Source: Calvatia gigantea (Eukaryota > Basidiomycota > Agaricomycetes > Agaricales > Lycoperdaceae). Taken from it: DNA of 64,000 nucleotides. The stretch's first letter is position 1, and every line of letters starts with the position of its first letter. Location of the stretch: positions 1 to 64,000 of the forward strand of contig JACAAK010000025.1 in the NCBI GenBank assembly GCA_025093985.1. The letters run 5' to 3'. This document shows, piece after piece, positions 1 to 8,849 of this stretch. A model generated the notes under the pieces. That model saw nothing but the letters and a program-made list of their open reading frames with translations, did not search any database and was not told the origin of the DNA. The translations under genes were made by a program, and so were the position numbers.

Positions 1-55
1 CTGCATCAGCCAATTAAAGTGGCTCCTACATTAACCATCCTTGGATGAAGAGGAG
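1..55 (+). mobile_element. 3' internal tail of a Ty1/copia element
   Basis: This short stretch matches the bases just upstream of the 3' LTR of the complete copia element at 49145-49190 (shared text around CTTGGATGAAGAGGAG). It is the last internal sequence of a copia copy that begins outside the window. The LTR that follows is also followed by copia gag, so one LTR appears to be shared by two copies. Confidence 0.75.
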
Positions 56-465
56 TGTTGAATCTCAATCCTATCTTAGGATGTGTCTATTCTTAGATAA
101 AATACTTGGGATCTAGAGAACTCACCCTATGGAGGTTTGAGCCCTTTACAATACTTTGCATCATTATAAAGGTGCTGTAGTATGCTGTATTATATGTCAT
201 AGCTTGTGACAATTACATATACTACTGTATTGCAGTATGCTCTGATTATGCTACTCATAGATAGTATTTCTTCCTCTAACCAGGTCATAGGGTATTATCC
301 ACTTGGACTAGTATATAAACCCCTCTATGTTGTATATAGTCCTACAGACAATTCTACTTGTCTAACACTCAAACAAGTTCTTCTCTAAACTAAAGCTCAC
401 TACATTTTGTAAGTGACTACCTTTCTACACTGTGCTTTTAGCTGATGGTAGTTGTTGTCTCAACA
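56..465 (+). repeat. Ty1/copia LTR (Co family)
   Basis: It begins TGTTGAATCTCAATCC and ends GTTGTCTCAACA, giving the terminal inverted TGTTGA/TCAACA expected of an LTR. It is about 410 bases long and homologous to the two LTRs of the complete element at 43264-43671 and 49191-49598. A TATA-like TAGTATATAAACCCC lies near 309-323. Confidence 0.9.
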
Positions 466-1047
466 CCTGGTGCTCCAGGGCACCCAGAATTATACCATTT
501 GGTTGCTCCACCTCTGCTCCACCCTTATGACCATTTCCCTGAATGACTGTGAGTATACCAGCTGGGACTTCTCAGGTTCACTTTATGGCCTGCCTCAATA
601 TGAACAGCAATATAGGCTAGACCACTCTGCTGAGCCAGCCACCTCCACTACACTGGCCTGTCCATCATGTCTGGGATCTCCCATCCCAATGACTGCAGAT
701 GAGTGCTACAGTATTGGGCAAGCAAACAACTTGCATACTCGAGCCCTTGGGTTGATTGAGTCTACTCTCCCCAACTTGATGTTGAAACATACTGTGAGTA
801 ATGCCCAGGCTCTCTAGTCCCACCTGGCTGGCCAATATGGCTTGCCAGGTCCCATACAAGTCTATAATGAATTTATTTGTGCCATTATATTTGAACTTCC
901 CACTGGCAGAGATCCATTGCTGAAGATTACAGAACTTCAGCTGATTTTTGGACAGCTCAACTCTATGGGCTGTAGCATTACCACCAAAATTGAAATGATG
1001 ATATTACTCCACTCACTTCATCCATCCTTGAGCCATATTGCTCAGAC
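466..1047 (+). pseudogene. Copia gag fragment, 5' and 3' truncated
   Basis: The translation resembles the gag of the complete copia element downstream (43873-44475): an N-terminal stretch with NYTIW, a middle TRALGLIESTL-like segment, then GRDPLLKI matching KDPAPKI, and a C-terminal LLHSLHPSLSHIAQT block typical of the UBN2/copia gag fold. The frame is open at 452-817 and 842-1102, with a TAG and a frame change between. Gag follows the LTR almost directly, so the leader and gag start are missing. Its right edge is cut by the reverse C1 LTR at 1048. It cannot encode a working Gag. Confidence 0.8.
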
Positions 1048-1171
1048 TGTTATAGTGAGATCAGCTTATTATAAGTTGACCCGATATCTATCATGTGGAT
1101 GATATCAAAGGGGACTCCTTCTCAAAGGCTCAAAGAATAGACAAAGTAATACAACTACTTTGGATATTCTT
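1048..1171 (-). repeat. Gy-C1 LTR, first part, split by Gy-A1
   Basis: It starts TGTTATAGTGAGATCAGC, the reverse complement of the end of the forward C1 LTR at 15568-16114. It stops exactly where Gy-A1 begins and resumes after it at 8207. Removing Gy-A1 and one TTCTT restores an alignable C1 LTR of about 524 bases. This is the 3' LTR of the reverse-strand Gy-C1 copy. Confidence 0.88.
1167..1171. other. Target-site duplication TTCTT of Gy-A1 (left)
   Basis: TTCTT directly precedes the Gy-A1 5' LTR and is repeated at 8202-8206 directly after its 3' LTR. The interrupted C1 LTR contains one copy in its forward counterpart near 15990. Confidence 0.9.
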
Positions 1172-1480
1172 TGTTATGAGTTTCCACCGATCATAATGAG
1201 TTCCGTGCTATTCTACATTCCTAACTATCTGTGTACCTGTTTCAGCTATTCTGGTTCAGCGTTCTCCGAAGACATGACTCGTACTAACTACCACGCCTTA
1301 ACCGGACGTTTCATGTAGTTACTCCATCCATTCAACCGGATGAACTCTAGATGTATTTAAGCGTACATACACCCTGTTGTATTCGGTACGCTTAACCACC
1401 TTCTGTTCTCTTTCCCTTACTCGCCCTCAAGACTTAGCCAGAGCTGCAACCTGAGGTCTAAACCGACTAAGGTCGTAACA
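1172..1480 (+). repeat. Gy-A1 5' LTR
   Basis: It is 309 bases long, starts TGTTATGAGTTTCCACC and ends ACTAAGGTCGTAACA. U3 is 1172-1387 and R-U5 is 1388-1480 if the transcript starts where the self-priming match implies. Decayed relatives lie at 22541-22849 (reverse), 34069-34376, 59452-59758 and 63269-63576. Confidence 0.93.
1354..1388 (+). promoter_or_regulatory. Gy-A1 core promoter: TATA box and predicted transcript start
   Basis: TATTTAA at 1354-1360 is a TATA-like box. About 28-34 bases downstream, at 1388, begins ACGCTTAACCA, the sequence complementary to the primer-binding site. This spacing suits RNA polymerase II initiation at or close to 1388. TTAAGCGTAC (1357-1366) and GTACGCTTAA (1386-1395) also form a perfect 10-base inverted repeat across the TATA-start interval. 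The start site itself is inferred. Confidence 0.6.
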
Positions 1481-1482
1481 TT

Positions 1483-1493
1483 TGGTTAAGCGT
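1483..1493 (+). promoter_or_regulatory. Primer-binding site complementary to the element's own RNA 5' end
   Basis: TGGTTAAGCGT begins three bases after the LTR end. It is the exact reverse complement of ACGCTTAACCA at 1388-1398 in the LTR, which sits at the expected transcript start. Tf1/sushi-group chromoviruses prime minus-strand synthesis with the cleaved 5' end of their own mRNA by such an 11-base match. Decayed Gy-A copies keep the pairing only in part (for example TGGTTAAGCAT after the LTR at 34376). Confidence 0.7.
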
Positions 1494-1561
1494 CATCACC
1501 TCACCTTGCAGGAAACAGAGTTGAAAAAGACTCGAACCACGACGAACCCAGGAGCCATTAT

Positions 1562-2710
1562 ATGAGCTCGAACCCCGACGAATACAGAGAACCGCAGCTT
1601 GAAGTTACAGACGACGAACTTGAAACAGATAGCGAAACCGAGTCATCAGACGAAGAAGCAGAGAACCCCGAAGTACCTGCATCAGAAACGGTTGTAGCAA
1701 GCAACGAACCCGGAGAAACCACACAAGGAGTAAACCCAACAGGAGTAGAAGCAGTTATATCAGAACTCTTCGACGAACTCGATATAGCAGAAGAACAGTT
1801 AGGACAACAGGAGAACCAAGACACCAAGACAGAATCAGAATCAGGAGACTCAATAATGATGGACAATACCGCACCCACCACAGCCCCTAGCACAAAGGGG
1901 CTTGTGCCCGACCCAGGGTTCTTTGATGGAACACGAACCAAATTCGATGACTGGTGGAGAGCCATGACACTCTTTATGAAATTCAACAAAGTCAGCACGG
2001 CAGACGATAAAGCTATAGCAGTCTTGGCCAGGCTGAGAGGAGGAACAGCAGGAGCATATGCAGCAATGAAAGCGCCACAAATCCTGGAAGGAGAAGACTC
2101 TGTAGACTGGAAGGTCTTTGCAGAGGAATTCAAACGAACCTTCTCAGACGATGCCATGAACGCAAAGGCAGAATGGCAGATCGAAAAATTCAAACAGGGG
2201 AATAGAAACACAGCCGACTACCTCATCGAATTCGAGGTATTGAAAAACAAGGCAAAAACCGACAACCGACACGCCATGTTCCTGTTGCGAAAAAACGCCC
2301 GACAAGATATCATCCACACCATCACAGGCTACCCTCCAGCCGCACGACCCGATACGTACCCAGAATGGAAGGAGGCCATATTAGCAGTCGGACAAGGATA
2401 CGAAGCATCCGAATACTGAGGAGATAAGAAAACCAACTCAGGAACTACTTATGGAGGAATGGGAGAACCCATGGAGATAGGAAGCAGGCGACATGTGTTC
2501 AATGCAAAAGGGGAACCCAAATGCTACAACTGCGGAATATTCGGACATATGTCCAAAGACTGCAAGAAACCCAAAGGGTTAACATGCTATAACTGCGGCA
2601 AAATCGGACACATAGCCAAAGCATGCACCGTACCGAAGAAAGTACAGATCCGAGCAATAGATGAAGCGGAACCAGAAACGAACCAGGATTTTTCCGGAGA
2701 CTCCGAGTAG
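1562..2710 (+). pseudogene. gag: Gy-A1 gag, one in-frame stop
   Basis: Gag forms the virus-like particle and binds RNA. The start is the ATG at 1562, preceded by an 80-base leader. The N-terminus is very acidic (Glu/Asp/Ser-rich, roughly residues 1-100). A retrotransposon gag domain follows, with FDDWWRAMTLFMKF near residue 140 and FAEEFKRTFSDDAMN near residue 190. Two CCHC zinc knuckles, CYNCGIFGHMSKDC and CYNCGKIGHIAKAC, lie at 2521-2625. The frame is broken once by TGA at 2417-2419, just before the knuckles. The same codon is TGT in Gy-A2 and CAT in Gy-A3, so the ancestral codon was almost surely CGN (Arg). Gag ends at TAG 2708-2710, overlapping pol. Confidence 0.88.
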
Positions 2711-5700
2711 GCGCTGCCTCGAGAGTCAAGAAACTTGTATCTAGGATATCAGAAGAATATTACACGATTCCTCAGAAACGAAAGCGCGAATTAAACCTAA
2801 AAGGAAAAATCCAAACCCCGACAAAAAGAATAACGGTAAACACTATAGTCGACTCGGGATGCACCACCAGCAGCATCAGCAAAAAACTGGTAGATGAAGA
2901 AAAAATCCCCACGAAGAAATTAGGACAAGAAATCACGGTACTTAACGCGGACGGCACGACAAACCAAGGAGGAAAGGTCACAGAAAAAGCAACTATACAA
3001 ATGGAAATCGAAGGGCACAAAGAAACAATCGAAGCGTCGGTCGTACATCTCCAAGACAGGGCAGAAATATTCCTAGGGCACGACTGGCTCATCAAACACA
3101 ACCCAGAGGTAAACTGGCGGACAGGAGAAATAAAGTTCAACCGATGCCCAAAGGACTGCAAAGTTCCACACCAAAACATCCAGATAACAGACAAAATCCG
3201 AAACATAACCACCACCGAGGATGTATGGGAAGAAGAAGAAGAACCTGACCCCACCGAACCATCAGACCTGCCAGACTACGTACGACCATTCACACATTTA
3301 TTCAACAAAACTACATTCGACAAGCTGCCTGAACGAACAGAATGGGACCACGAGATAATCTTAACAGAAGACGCACCCAAGGAAATCAATGCGGGAACTT
3401 ATAACATGACGATCAAAGAACAAGACGAGCTCAAGACATTTGTCAAAGAAAACCTCGAGTCAGGACGAATACGACCATCGAAATCACTATATGCTGCACC
3501 CACCTTTTTCATTCCAAAAAAGGATGGTTCAAAACGACTCATTCAAGATTACCGACGATTGAATAACGTAGTCGTCAAGGATAAAACGCCACTGCCTCGA
3601 ATTGGAGAAGTCATTGACAAATTAGGAAAAGCCAAATATTTCAACAAACTGGACATCATTTGGGGCTATAACAACGTCCGAATCAAAGAAGGAGACGAGT
3701 GGAAAGCAGCCTTCCTAACCAACGAAGGGCTATTCGAACCTACAGTAATGTTTTTTGGTCTCAGCAATTCACCTGGAACGTTCTCAAGAATGATGGCGAG
3801 CATCTTTCGAGACTTGCTACGAGACGGAGACATAGTAAACTACATGGACGACTTCGCAATTCCGGGAGACACCAAAGAACAATTACAAGAACGAACCATC
3901 CGATTCTTAGAAAGAGCAGCCGAACACAACCTGTGCTTCAAACGATCCAAATGCATCTTCGACGCCGAAGAAATCCCAATGCTAGGAGTAACAGTAGGAC
4001 ACGGACGCATTGAAATGGAGGCCGAAAAAGTAAAATCAGTACGAGAATGGCCCCAACCGCGCAACAAGAAGGGAATAGAAAGATTCCTTGGTTTTGCCAA
4101 CTACTACCGCCGATTTATAAAAAACTTCAGCAAGATAGCGGCCCCGTTGAACAGGTTGAAAGGATCAGAGGAGTGGGAGTGGAAAGAGGAACAACAATCA
4201 GCATTCGACGAACTAAAGCAACAAATCACCGAGGAGCCCACCTTAACACTACCCCAAAGAAAAGGTCAATTCCGGGTAGAAGTCGACGCATCAAACTACG
4301 CACTAGGGGGAGTGCTCTCACAAGAACAAAATTCCAAATGGCACCCAATTGCATTCACATCCCGCACATTATCGCCAGCAGAACGGAATTATGAAATCTA
4401 CGACAAAGAACTATTGGCTATCATGCATGCACTAAAGGAATGGCGACACTACCTACTGGATGCAGAAGAAAAATTCGAAATCTGGACCGACCACGAAAAT
4501 CTGAAGTACTACAGAGAACCCCAGAAACTAAACGGCCGACAAGCTAGATGGTACCTACAGTTACAGGACTATGACTTTACACTGCGCCACGTACCAGGAA
4601 AGACAAACACAAAAGCGGACCTCCTCTCCAGAATTTACCAAGAACCAGGACAGGAAGAGGAGAAACTAGTCACCATGATTCGAGACACTTGGCTGACAGA
4701 CAGCAAAAACGACGAACCACCAGAGGGGACCATCTTACTCCGCGCCGAACTGTTTATGGAACCCACCCTCAAAGAACGAATCAAGGCGAGCAAACGACGG
4801 GAAACGGCCATCATCCGAAAAATACACGGCCAAGATCCTGACATCACCGAACACGACGGAATAATCTACAAAAACGCCAGCATGTATGTACCACCCGAAC
4901 CGACACTCAGAGAAGAAGTACTACACCAGTATCACGATGCCCCTGATGCAGGGCACCCGGGACAACACCGAATGATCGAGCTGGTGACCAGAGATTACTG
5001 GTGGCCGACAATCCGAATGGATGTCCAAAAGTACATCAGAGGATGCCAAAATTGCCAATGAAACAAGCCACGCAAGACACCTCTAAAGACGCCTCTACAC
5101 CCGCTTCCCATCCCCAACGGTCCATGGGAAGAAGTGAGCATCGACCTCATTGGGCCACTACCCGAATCAGAAGGAAAGGACACTATCCTAGTCATCGTCG
5201 ACCGGTTCTCAAAAATGATACGACTCATAGCGACAAGGACGGATGTTTCCTCAAAGGAACTAGCACAACACTATCGAGATGAAATATGGAAGCTACACGG
5301 AATACCGAGGAAAGTCCTTAGTGACCGAGGACCACAGTTTGCATCCGAATTCACCGGCGAACTATTCAAAGGACTAGGGATAGAACGAAACCTATCAACG
5401 GCCTATCACCCACAGACTGACGGACAGACAGAAAGGATTAACAGAGAAGTCGAAACATACCTGAGAATATACTGCAACTACGACCAAAACGACTGGGCGA
5501 AATGGCTACCCATGGCCGAATTCCAATACAACGACAAGAAACACGCCGGCACTCAGACGACACCGTTCTACCTGAACTACGGAAGACACCCCTGGAAAGG
5601 AAAGGAGAACGGAACGACGAACAACCCTAGCAGCACGGAGTTCCTAAAACAACTCCAAAATGCAAGAGACAACGCCACTTCCGCACTACGATCATACCAA

Positions 5701-6250
5701 GAAAAGATGAAACGGACACATGATAACAGCAAGATGAACACGAGAACATATCAAACCAACGATGAGGTATGGCTGGAGAACACCAACATCCATACCAATC
5801 AGTCATCAAAGAAGCTAGGCCAAAAAAGGTATGGGCCTTTCCGAATTAAGGAGAGGATAGGAGAAGCGGCATATCGGCTGGCGATACCAGAAGGATGGGC
5901 CATCCATGATGTGTTTAACGAACAGTTACTAACCCCGGCACAAAAAGCATCATTCCACATCCAGAAAGAAGCACCAGCGCCCGAACCAATGATCATCAAC
6001 AATGAAGAAGAATACGAAGTAGAAGAAGTCCGAGGAAAACGACGAAAAGGAAGGGGATATCAATTCCTTATACGTACACTGGAAAGGATATAGCAACGAA
6101 GAAGATACGTGGACAGCGGAGTCAAACTTGCAAAACGCCCAAGATGCGATAGCGGAGTACCACAAAAGGCATCCGGAGGATACCTATAAAAAGGGGGACA
6201 AGAAATCCAGAAAAACATCAGTCAAGTCAAACCCCAGACAAAGATACTAG
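2665..6250 (+). pseudogene. pol: Gy-A1 pol: protease, RT, RNase H, integrase, chromodomain
   Basis: Domains in order: aspartic protease with D-S-G-C at 2851-2862 and LGHDWL at 3073-3090; reverse transcriptase with YMDD at 3841-3852; RNase H with its first Asp at 4285 and the TDHENLKYY block near 4480; integrase HHCC finger at about 4920-5060; DDE core with Asp at 5143 and 5323 and Glu at 5431; GPF/Y-type segment near 5830 (YGPFRI); chromodomain from 6010. Catalytic residues are all present. Two lesions break it: TGA at 5059-5061 right after the zinc finger (probably CGA, Arg) and an apparent 4-base insertion near 6070 that shifts the chromodomain (HWKGYS resumes at 6077). Restoring that frame reaches TAG 6248-6250. 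There is no in-frame ATG near the pol start, consistent with frameshift expression. Confidence 0.92.
2689..2693 (+). other. Candidate -1 ribosomal frameshift region at the gag-pol overlap
   Basis: Pol is open from about 2665 in the frame one base behind gag, and gag stops at 2708-2710, so the overlap is about 45 bases. A run of five T (2689-2693, in GGATTTTTCC) allows -1 slippage, and the same run is kept in the Gy-A2 and Gy-A3 copies. It is not a canonical X XXY YYZ heptamer in the gag frame, so the exact slip site is uncertain. Confidence 0.45.
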
Positions 6251-6256
6251 ACAAAC

Positions 6257-7243
6257 ATGTCCTCTCAAGCCAACCGCATCTCTATCAACTCCCTCGTCCA
6301 CCCCAACCCGACCACAATCTCCTCAGTCCCTCTCCCAAAACCAGGCAATAGTCAAGCACCCGCACCCCAAGGCACCCGCTACAACCTCGCAACCACCCCG
6401 TCCCCAGCACAAGGACTCCTTGAGGCCCTCCTCAAAGATGTCAACAAAGCCACAAACGATGAAGTAGAAACAATCACGGCCCAGAACAAACGACTCGCAG
6501 TAAACCGCCACATCACCCTCGCCACCGCTTGCATCACTTTTGCGGACATGTACGCCGGATTCGCCAATGCATCGTCCTCCACTAGCCAGCACATTCCCGC
6601 CATCTTCCGTGCATTAGAATTATCCACCCTCACGCCTAGCGAACAGAATCGAGTTCACAGCCTCCAGAGCCGTGTTGACCTCGCTCTAGAAGTATTCAAT
6701 CACCTCGATATTGCCGACATCTTTCTAGAACTCGCAGACATCACTATGAACCTACTAGGACGTGACAAGACCACAGAAGACCCAGACATCGATCAACTCG
6801 TTACACGCATCGGAATCACTCTCGCTGACCTACACACCACCATCTGTTCCCCACCAGCCAAACGAGCAGACACGCCCATGGACGAAGAAACCACCGTCTC
6901 AATGAAGGAAGAAGTCAATGCACTCCGACGATTCATAAAGACCATCACCCCACCACAAATCGTATCGGTTTTTCTCCCACCAGCAAGGTTCCGCAGTGTA
7001 CTACCAGGCCAAGAAAAGGACCAACATTATTGGAAAGCGATAGTCAAGAGCTATTGGGACAACTCAACCGTCACCGAGTTCCCCTTCAACGGAGTCCCAG
7101 TCCCTATCCGCCAAGATGGCCGCAGCCACTTGCCCGTCTTCTTCGCACGCTCCAACGAAGGAAAATACCTCATCGGGGCCACCAAGAAAGCCCTCGCCGC
7201 GGCCGTAGTCAATGGAGAATTCGACGAACTTCCTGAGGCATGA
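6257..7243 (+). CDS. Gy-A1 third ORF (ORF3), intact, unknown function
   Basis: This open frame of 328 codons starts at ATG 6257, six bases after the pol stop (6248-6250), and ends just before the purine tract and 3' LTR, in the position where env or accessory genes sit. I do not recognise a domain. The N-terminal 60 residues are Pro/Ser/Thr-rich. Residues about 60-230 look mostly helical with several Leu/Ile heptad-like stretches. The C-terminal 90 residues are more globular, with a conserved block GQEKDQHYWKAIVKSYWDNS and the ending GEFDELPEA. No signal peptide, membrane segment or zinc knuckle is evident, so it does not look like an envelope protein. A decayed homologue occupies the same place in Gy-A2 (22868-24408), so it belongs to the family rather than being a chance capture. 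Intact reading in a young copy suggests recent selection. Confidence 0.85.
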   Translation: MSSQANRISINSLVHPNPTTISSVPLPKPGNSQAPAPQGTRYNLATTPSPAQGLLEALLKDVNKATNDEVETITAQNKRLAVNRHITLATACITFADMYAGFANASSSTSQHIPAIFRALELSTLTPSEQNRVHSLQSRVDLALEVFNHLDIADIFLELADITMNLLGRDKTTEDPDIDQLVTRIGITLADLHTTICSPPAKRADTPMDEETTVSMKEEVNALRRFIKTITPPQIVSVFLPPARFRSVLPGQEKDQHYWKAIVKSYWDNSTVTEFPFNGVPVPIRQDGRSHLPVFFARSNEGKYLIGATKKALAAAVVNGEFDELPEA

Positions 7244-7261
7244 AGTCTAATTGGAGGGTAT

Positions 7262-7390
7262 TGTTATGAGTTTCCACCGATCATAACGAGTTCCGTGCTA
7301 TTCTACATTCCTAACTATCCGTGTACCTGTTTCAGCTATTCTGGTTCAGCGTTCTCCGAAGACATGACTCGTACTAACTACCACGCCTTA
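7262..7390 (+). repeat. Gy-A1 3' LTR, first part
   Basis: It matches 5' LTR positions 1172-1300 nearly perfectly. Joined to 8022-8201 it gives exactly 309 bases, the length of the 5' LTR, so the material between is a pure insertion. Confidence 0.9.
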
Positions 7391-8021
7391 GATGTATTTA
7401 AGCGTACATACACCCTGTTGTATTCGGTACGCTTAACCACCTTCTGTTCTCTTTCCCTTACTCGCCCTCAAGACTTAGCCAGAGCTGCAACCTGAGGTCT
7501 AAACCGACTAAGGTCGTAACTGTATTATATGTCATAGCTTGTGACAATTACATATACTACTGTATTGCAGTATGCTCTGATTATGCTACTCATAGATAGT
7601 ATTTCTTCCTCTAACCAGGTCATAGGGTATTATCCACTTGGACTAGTATATAAACCCCTCTATGTTGTATATAGTCCTACAGACAATTCTACTTGTCTAA
7701 CACTCAAACAAGTTCTTCTCTAAACTAAAGCTCACTACATTTTGTAAGTGACTACCTTTCTACACTGTGCTTTTAGCTGATGGTAGTTGTTGTCTCAACA
7801 CCTGGTGCTCCAGGGCACCCAGAATTATACCATTTGGTTGCTCCACCTCTGCTCCACCCTTATGACCATTTCCCTGAATGACTGTGAGTATACCAGCTGG
7901 GACTTCTCAGGTTCACTTTATGACCTGCCTCAATATGAACAGCAATATAGGCTAGACCACTCTGCTGAGCCAGCCACCTCCACTACACTGGCCTGTCCAT
8001 CATGTCTGGGATCTCCCATCC
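7391..8021 (+). repeat. 631-base chimeric insert in the Gy-A1 3' LTR
   Basis: The insert has two parts. Bases 7391-7520 copy LTR positions 1350-1479 (TATA region to one base short of the LTR end). Bases 7521-8021 copy window positions 186-686, the copia LTR and gag start 1.0 kb upstream of the element, with only a base or two of difference seen. The insert lies between LTR positions 1300 and 1301 without loss of LTR bases and without an obvious target duplication. Confidence 0.88.
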
Positions 8022-8201
8022 ACCGGACGTTTCATGTAGTTACTCCATCCGTTCAACCGGATGAACTCTAGATGTATTTAAGCGTACATACACCCTGTTG
8101 TATTCGGTACGCTTAACCACCTTCTGTTCTCTTTCCCTTACTCGCCCTCAAGACTTAGCCAGAGCTGCAACCTGAGGTCTAAACCGACTAAGGTCGTAAC
8201 A
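8022..8201 (+). repeat. Gy-A1 3' LTR, second part
   Basis: It matches 5' LTR positions 1301-1480 and ends GGTCGTAACA, followed directly by the target duplication TTCTT at 8202-8206. This confirms it as the true right end of Gy-A1. Confidence 0.9.
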
Positions 8202-8206
8202 TTCTT

Positions 8207-8606
8207 AAGTCTAATGATCAGAGGTCTATTCTCAGAGTATAACTCCTTAACATCTTATAGAGTATGCTTAATAGTTTAGAAGCAATGACTTAAGAGCAGA
8301 GTATAAGAGAGTGTTAAGAGTTATAGATTGAGTCTCCACCTAACCAAGTAGAAACGATGCCGTCTACTGGTCAAGTTGAGGGGTTTATATACTACAGTGG
8401 TATGCTACTGTATTGTACTATATTTGTATGTTACATGTCTATATATAGTATTTAAAAGTGGTATGACTTCAAAGTGGTACAACTTTGAATTATGACATAA
8501 GCTGTGCTATTTATGTCTATTAAGTTCTAGGCATAGTCTAGGTATGTTCTAGTCTAAGAGTGTTCTAGAACTTGTATTATCTAAGTAAATACACAAGTTC
8601 ATAACA
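8207..8606 (-). repeat. Gy-C1 LTR, second part
   Basis: It continues the reverse C1 LTR interrupted at 1171 and ends ..AGTTCATAACA, the complement of the forward LTR start TGTTATGAACTTG. It contains the complement of a TATA-like TATATAAACCCCTC (about 8384-8397). About 0.25 kb of AT-rich untranslated sequence of the element follows to the right. Confidence 0.88.
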
Positions 8607-8849
8607 TTATCCTTTTCTATCATAGATGTCTCATCTATTTTTTTTTTCTTTTTAAGAAATTTTGAAGTTTTTATGTTTTATTTTATAAGTTTTTGAGCAT
8701 AACATTTTTATTATTATTTTTGTAAAGAAATTTTCTAAGTTCAAAAAGAAATTTCAAAACAAATAAAGAAAATTTTCTAAATACAAGTACAAGTATATAA
8801 AGTTTTCATAATTTGCTACTATAGCAAAGTAGCAAAGTAAAGAGATAGT

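Larger units (their letters stand above)
1172..8201 (+). mobile_element. Gy-A1: nearly intact Ty3/gypsy chromovirus with a third ORF
   Basis: This is a complete LTR retrotransposon: 5' LTR (1172-1480), self-complementary primer-binding site, gag, pol in the -1 frame, a separate third ORF, purine tract GGAGGG (7253-7258) and a 3' LTR. It is flanked by TTCTT duplications and inserted in a C1 LTR. It is by far the most CpG-rich long stretch of the window, and its LTRs differ at only a few bases, so it is young. Three lesions are visible: TGA at 2417-2419 in gag, TGA at 5059-5061 in pol and an apparent 4-base insertion near 6070 in the chromodomain. The 3' LTR also carries a 631-base insert (7391-8021). 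It is therefore unlikely to move on its own as read, although the third ORF is open. Confidence 0.93.

Noticed and set aside
1558..2211. Reverse Ser-rich ORF over the gag start (217 codons)
   Set aside because: Antisense of the acidic gag N-terminus; no independent signal.
6257..7243. ORF3 of Gy-A1 as an envelope protein
   Set aside because: No signal peptide, hydrophobic fusion segment or membrane anchor can be seen.
1172..8201. Gy-A1 as an autonomous, currently active element
   Set aside because: Two in-frame stops and a 4-base insertion in gag-pol, plus the disturbed 3' LTR, argue against it unless they are sequencing errors.
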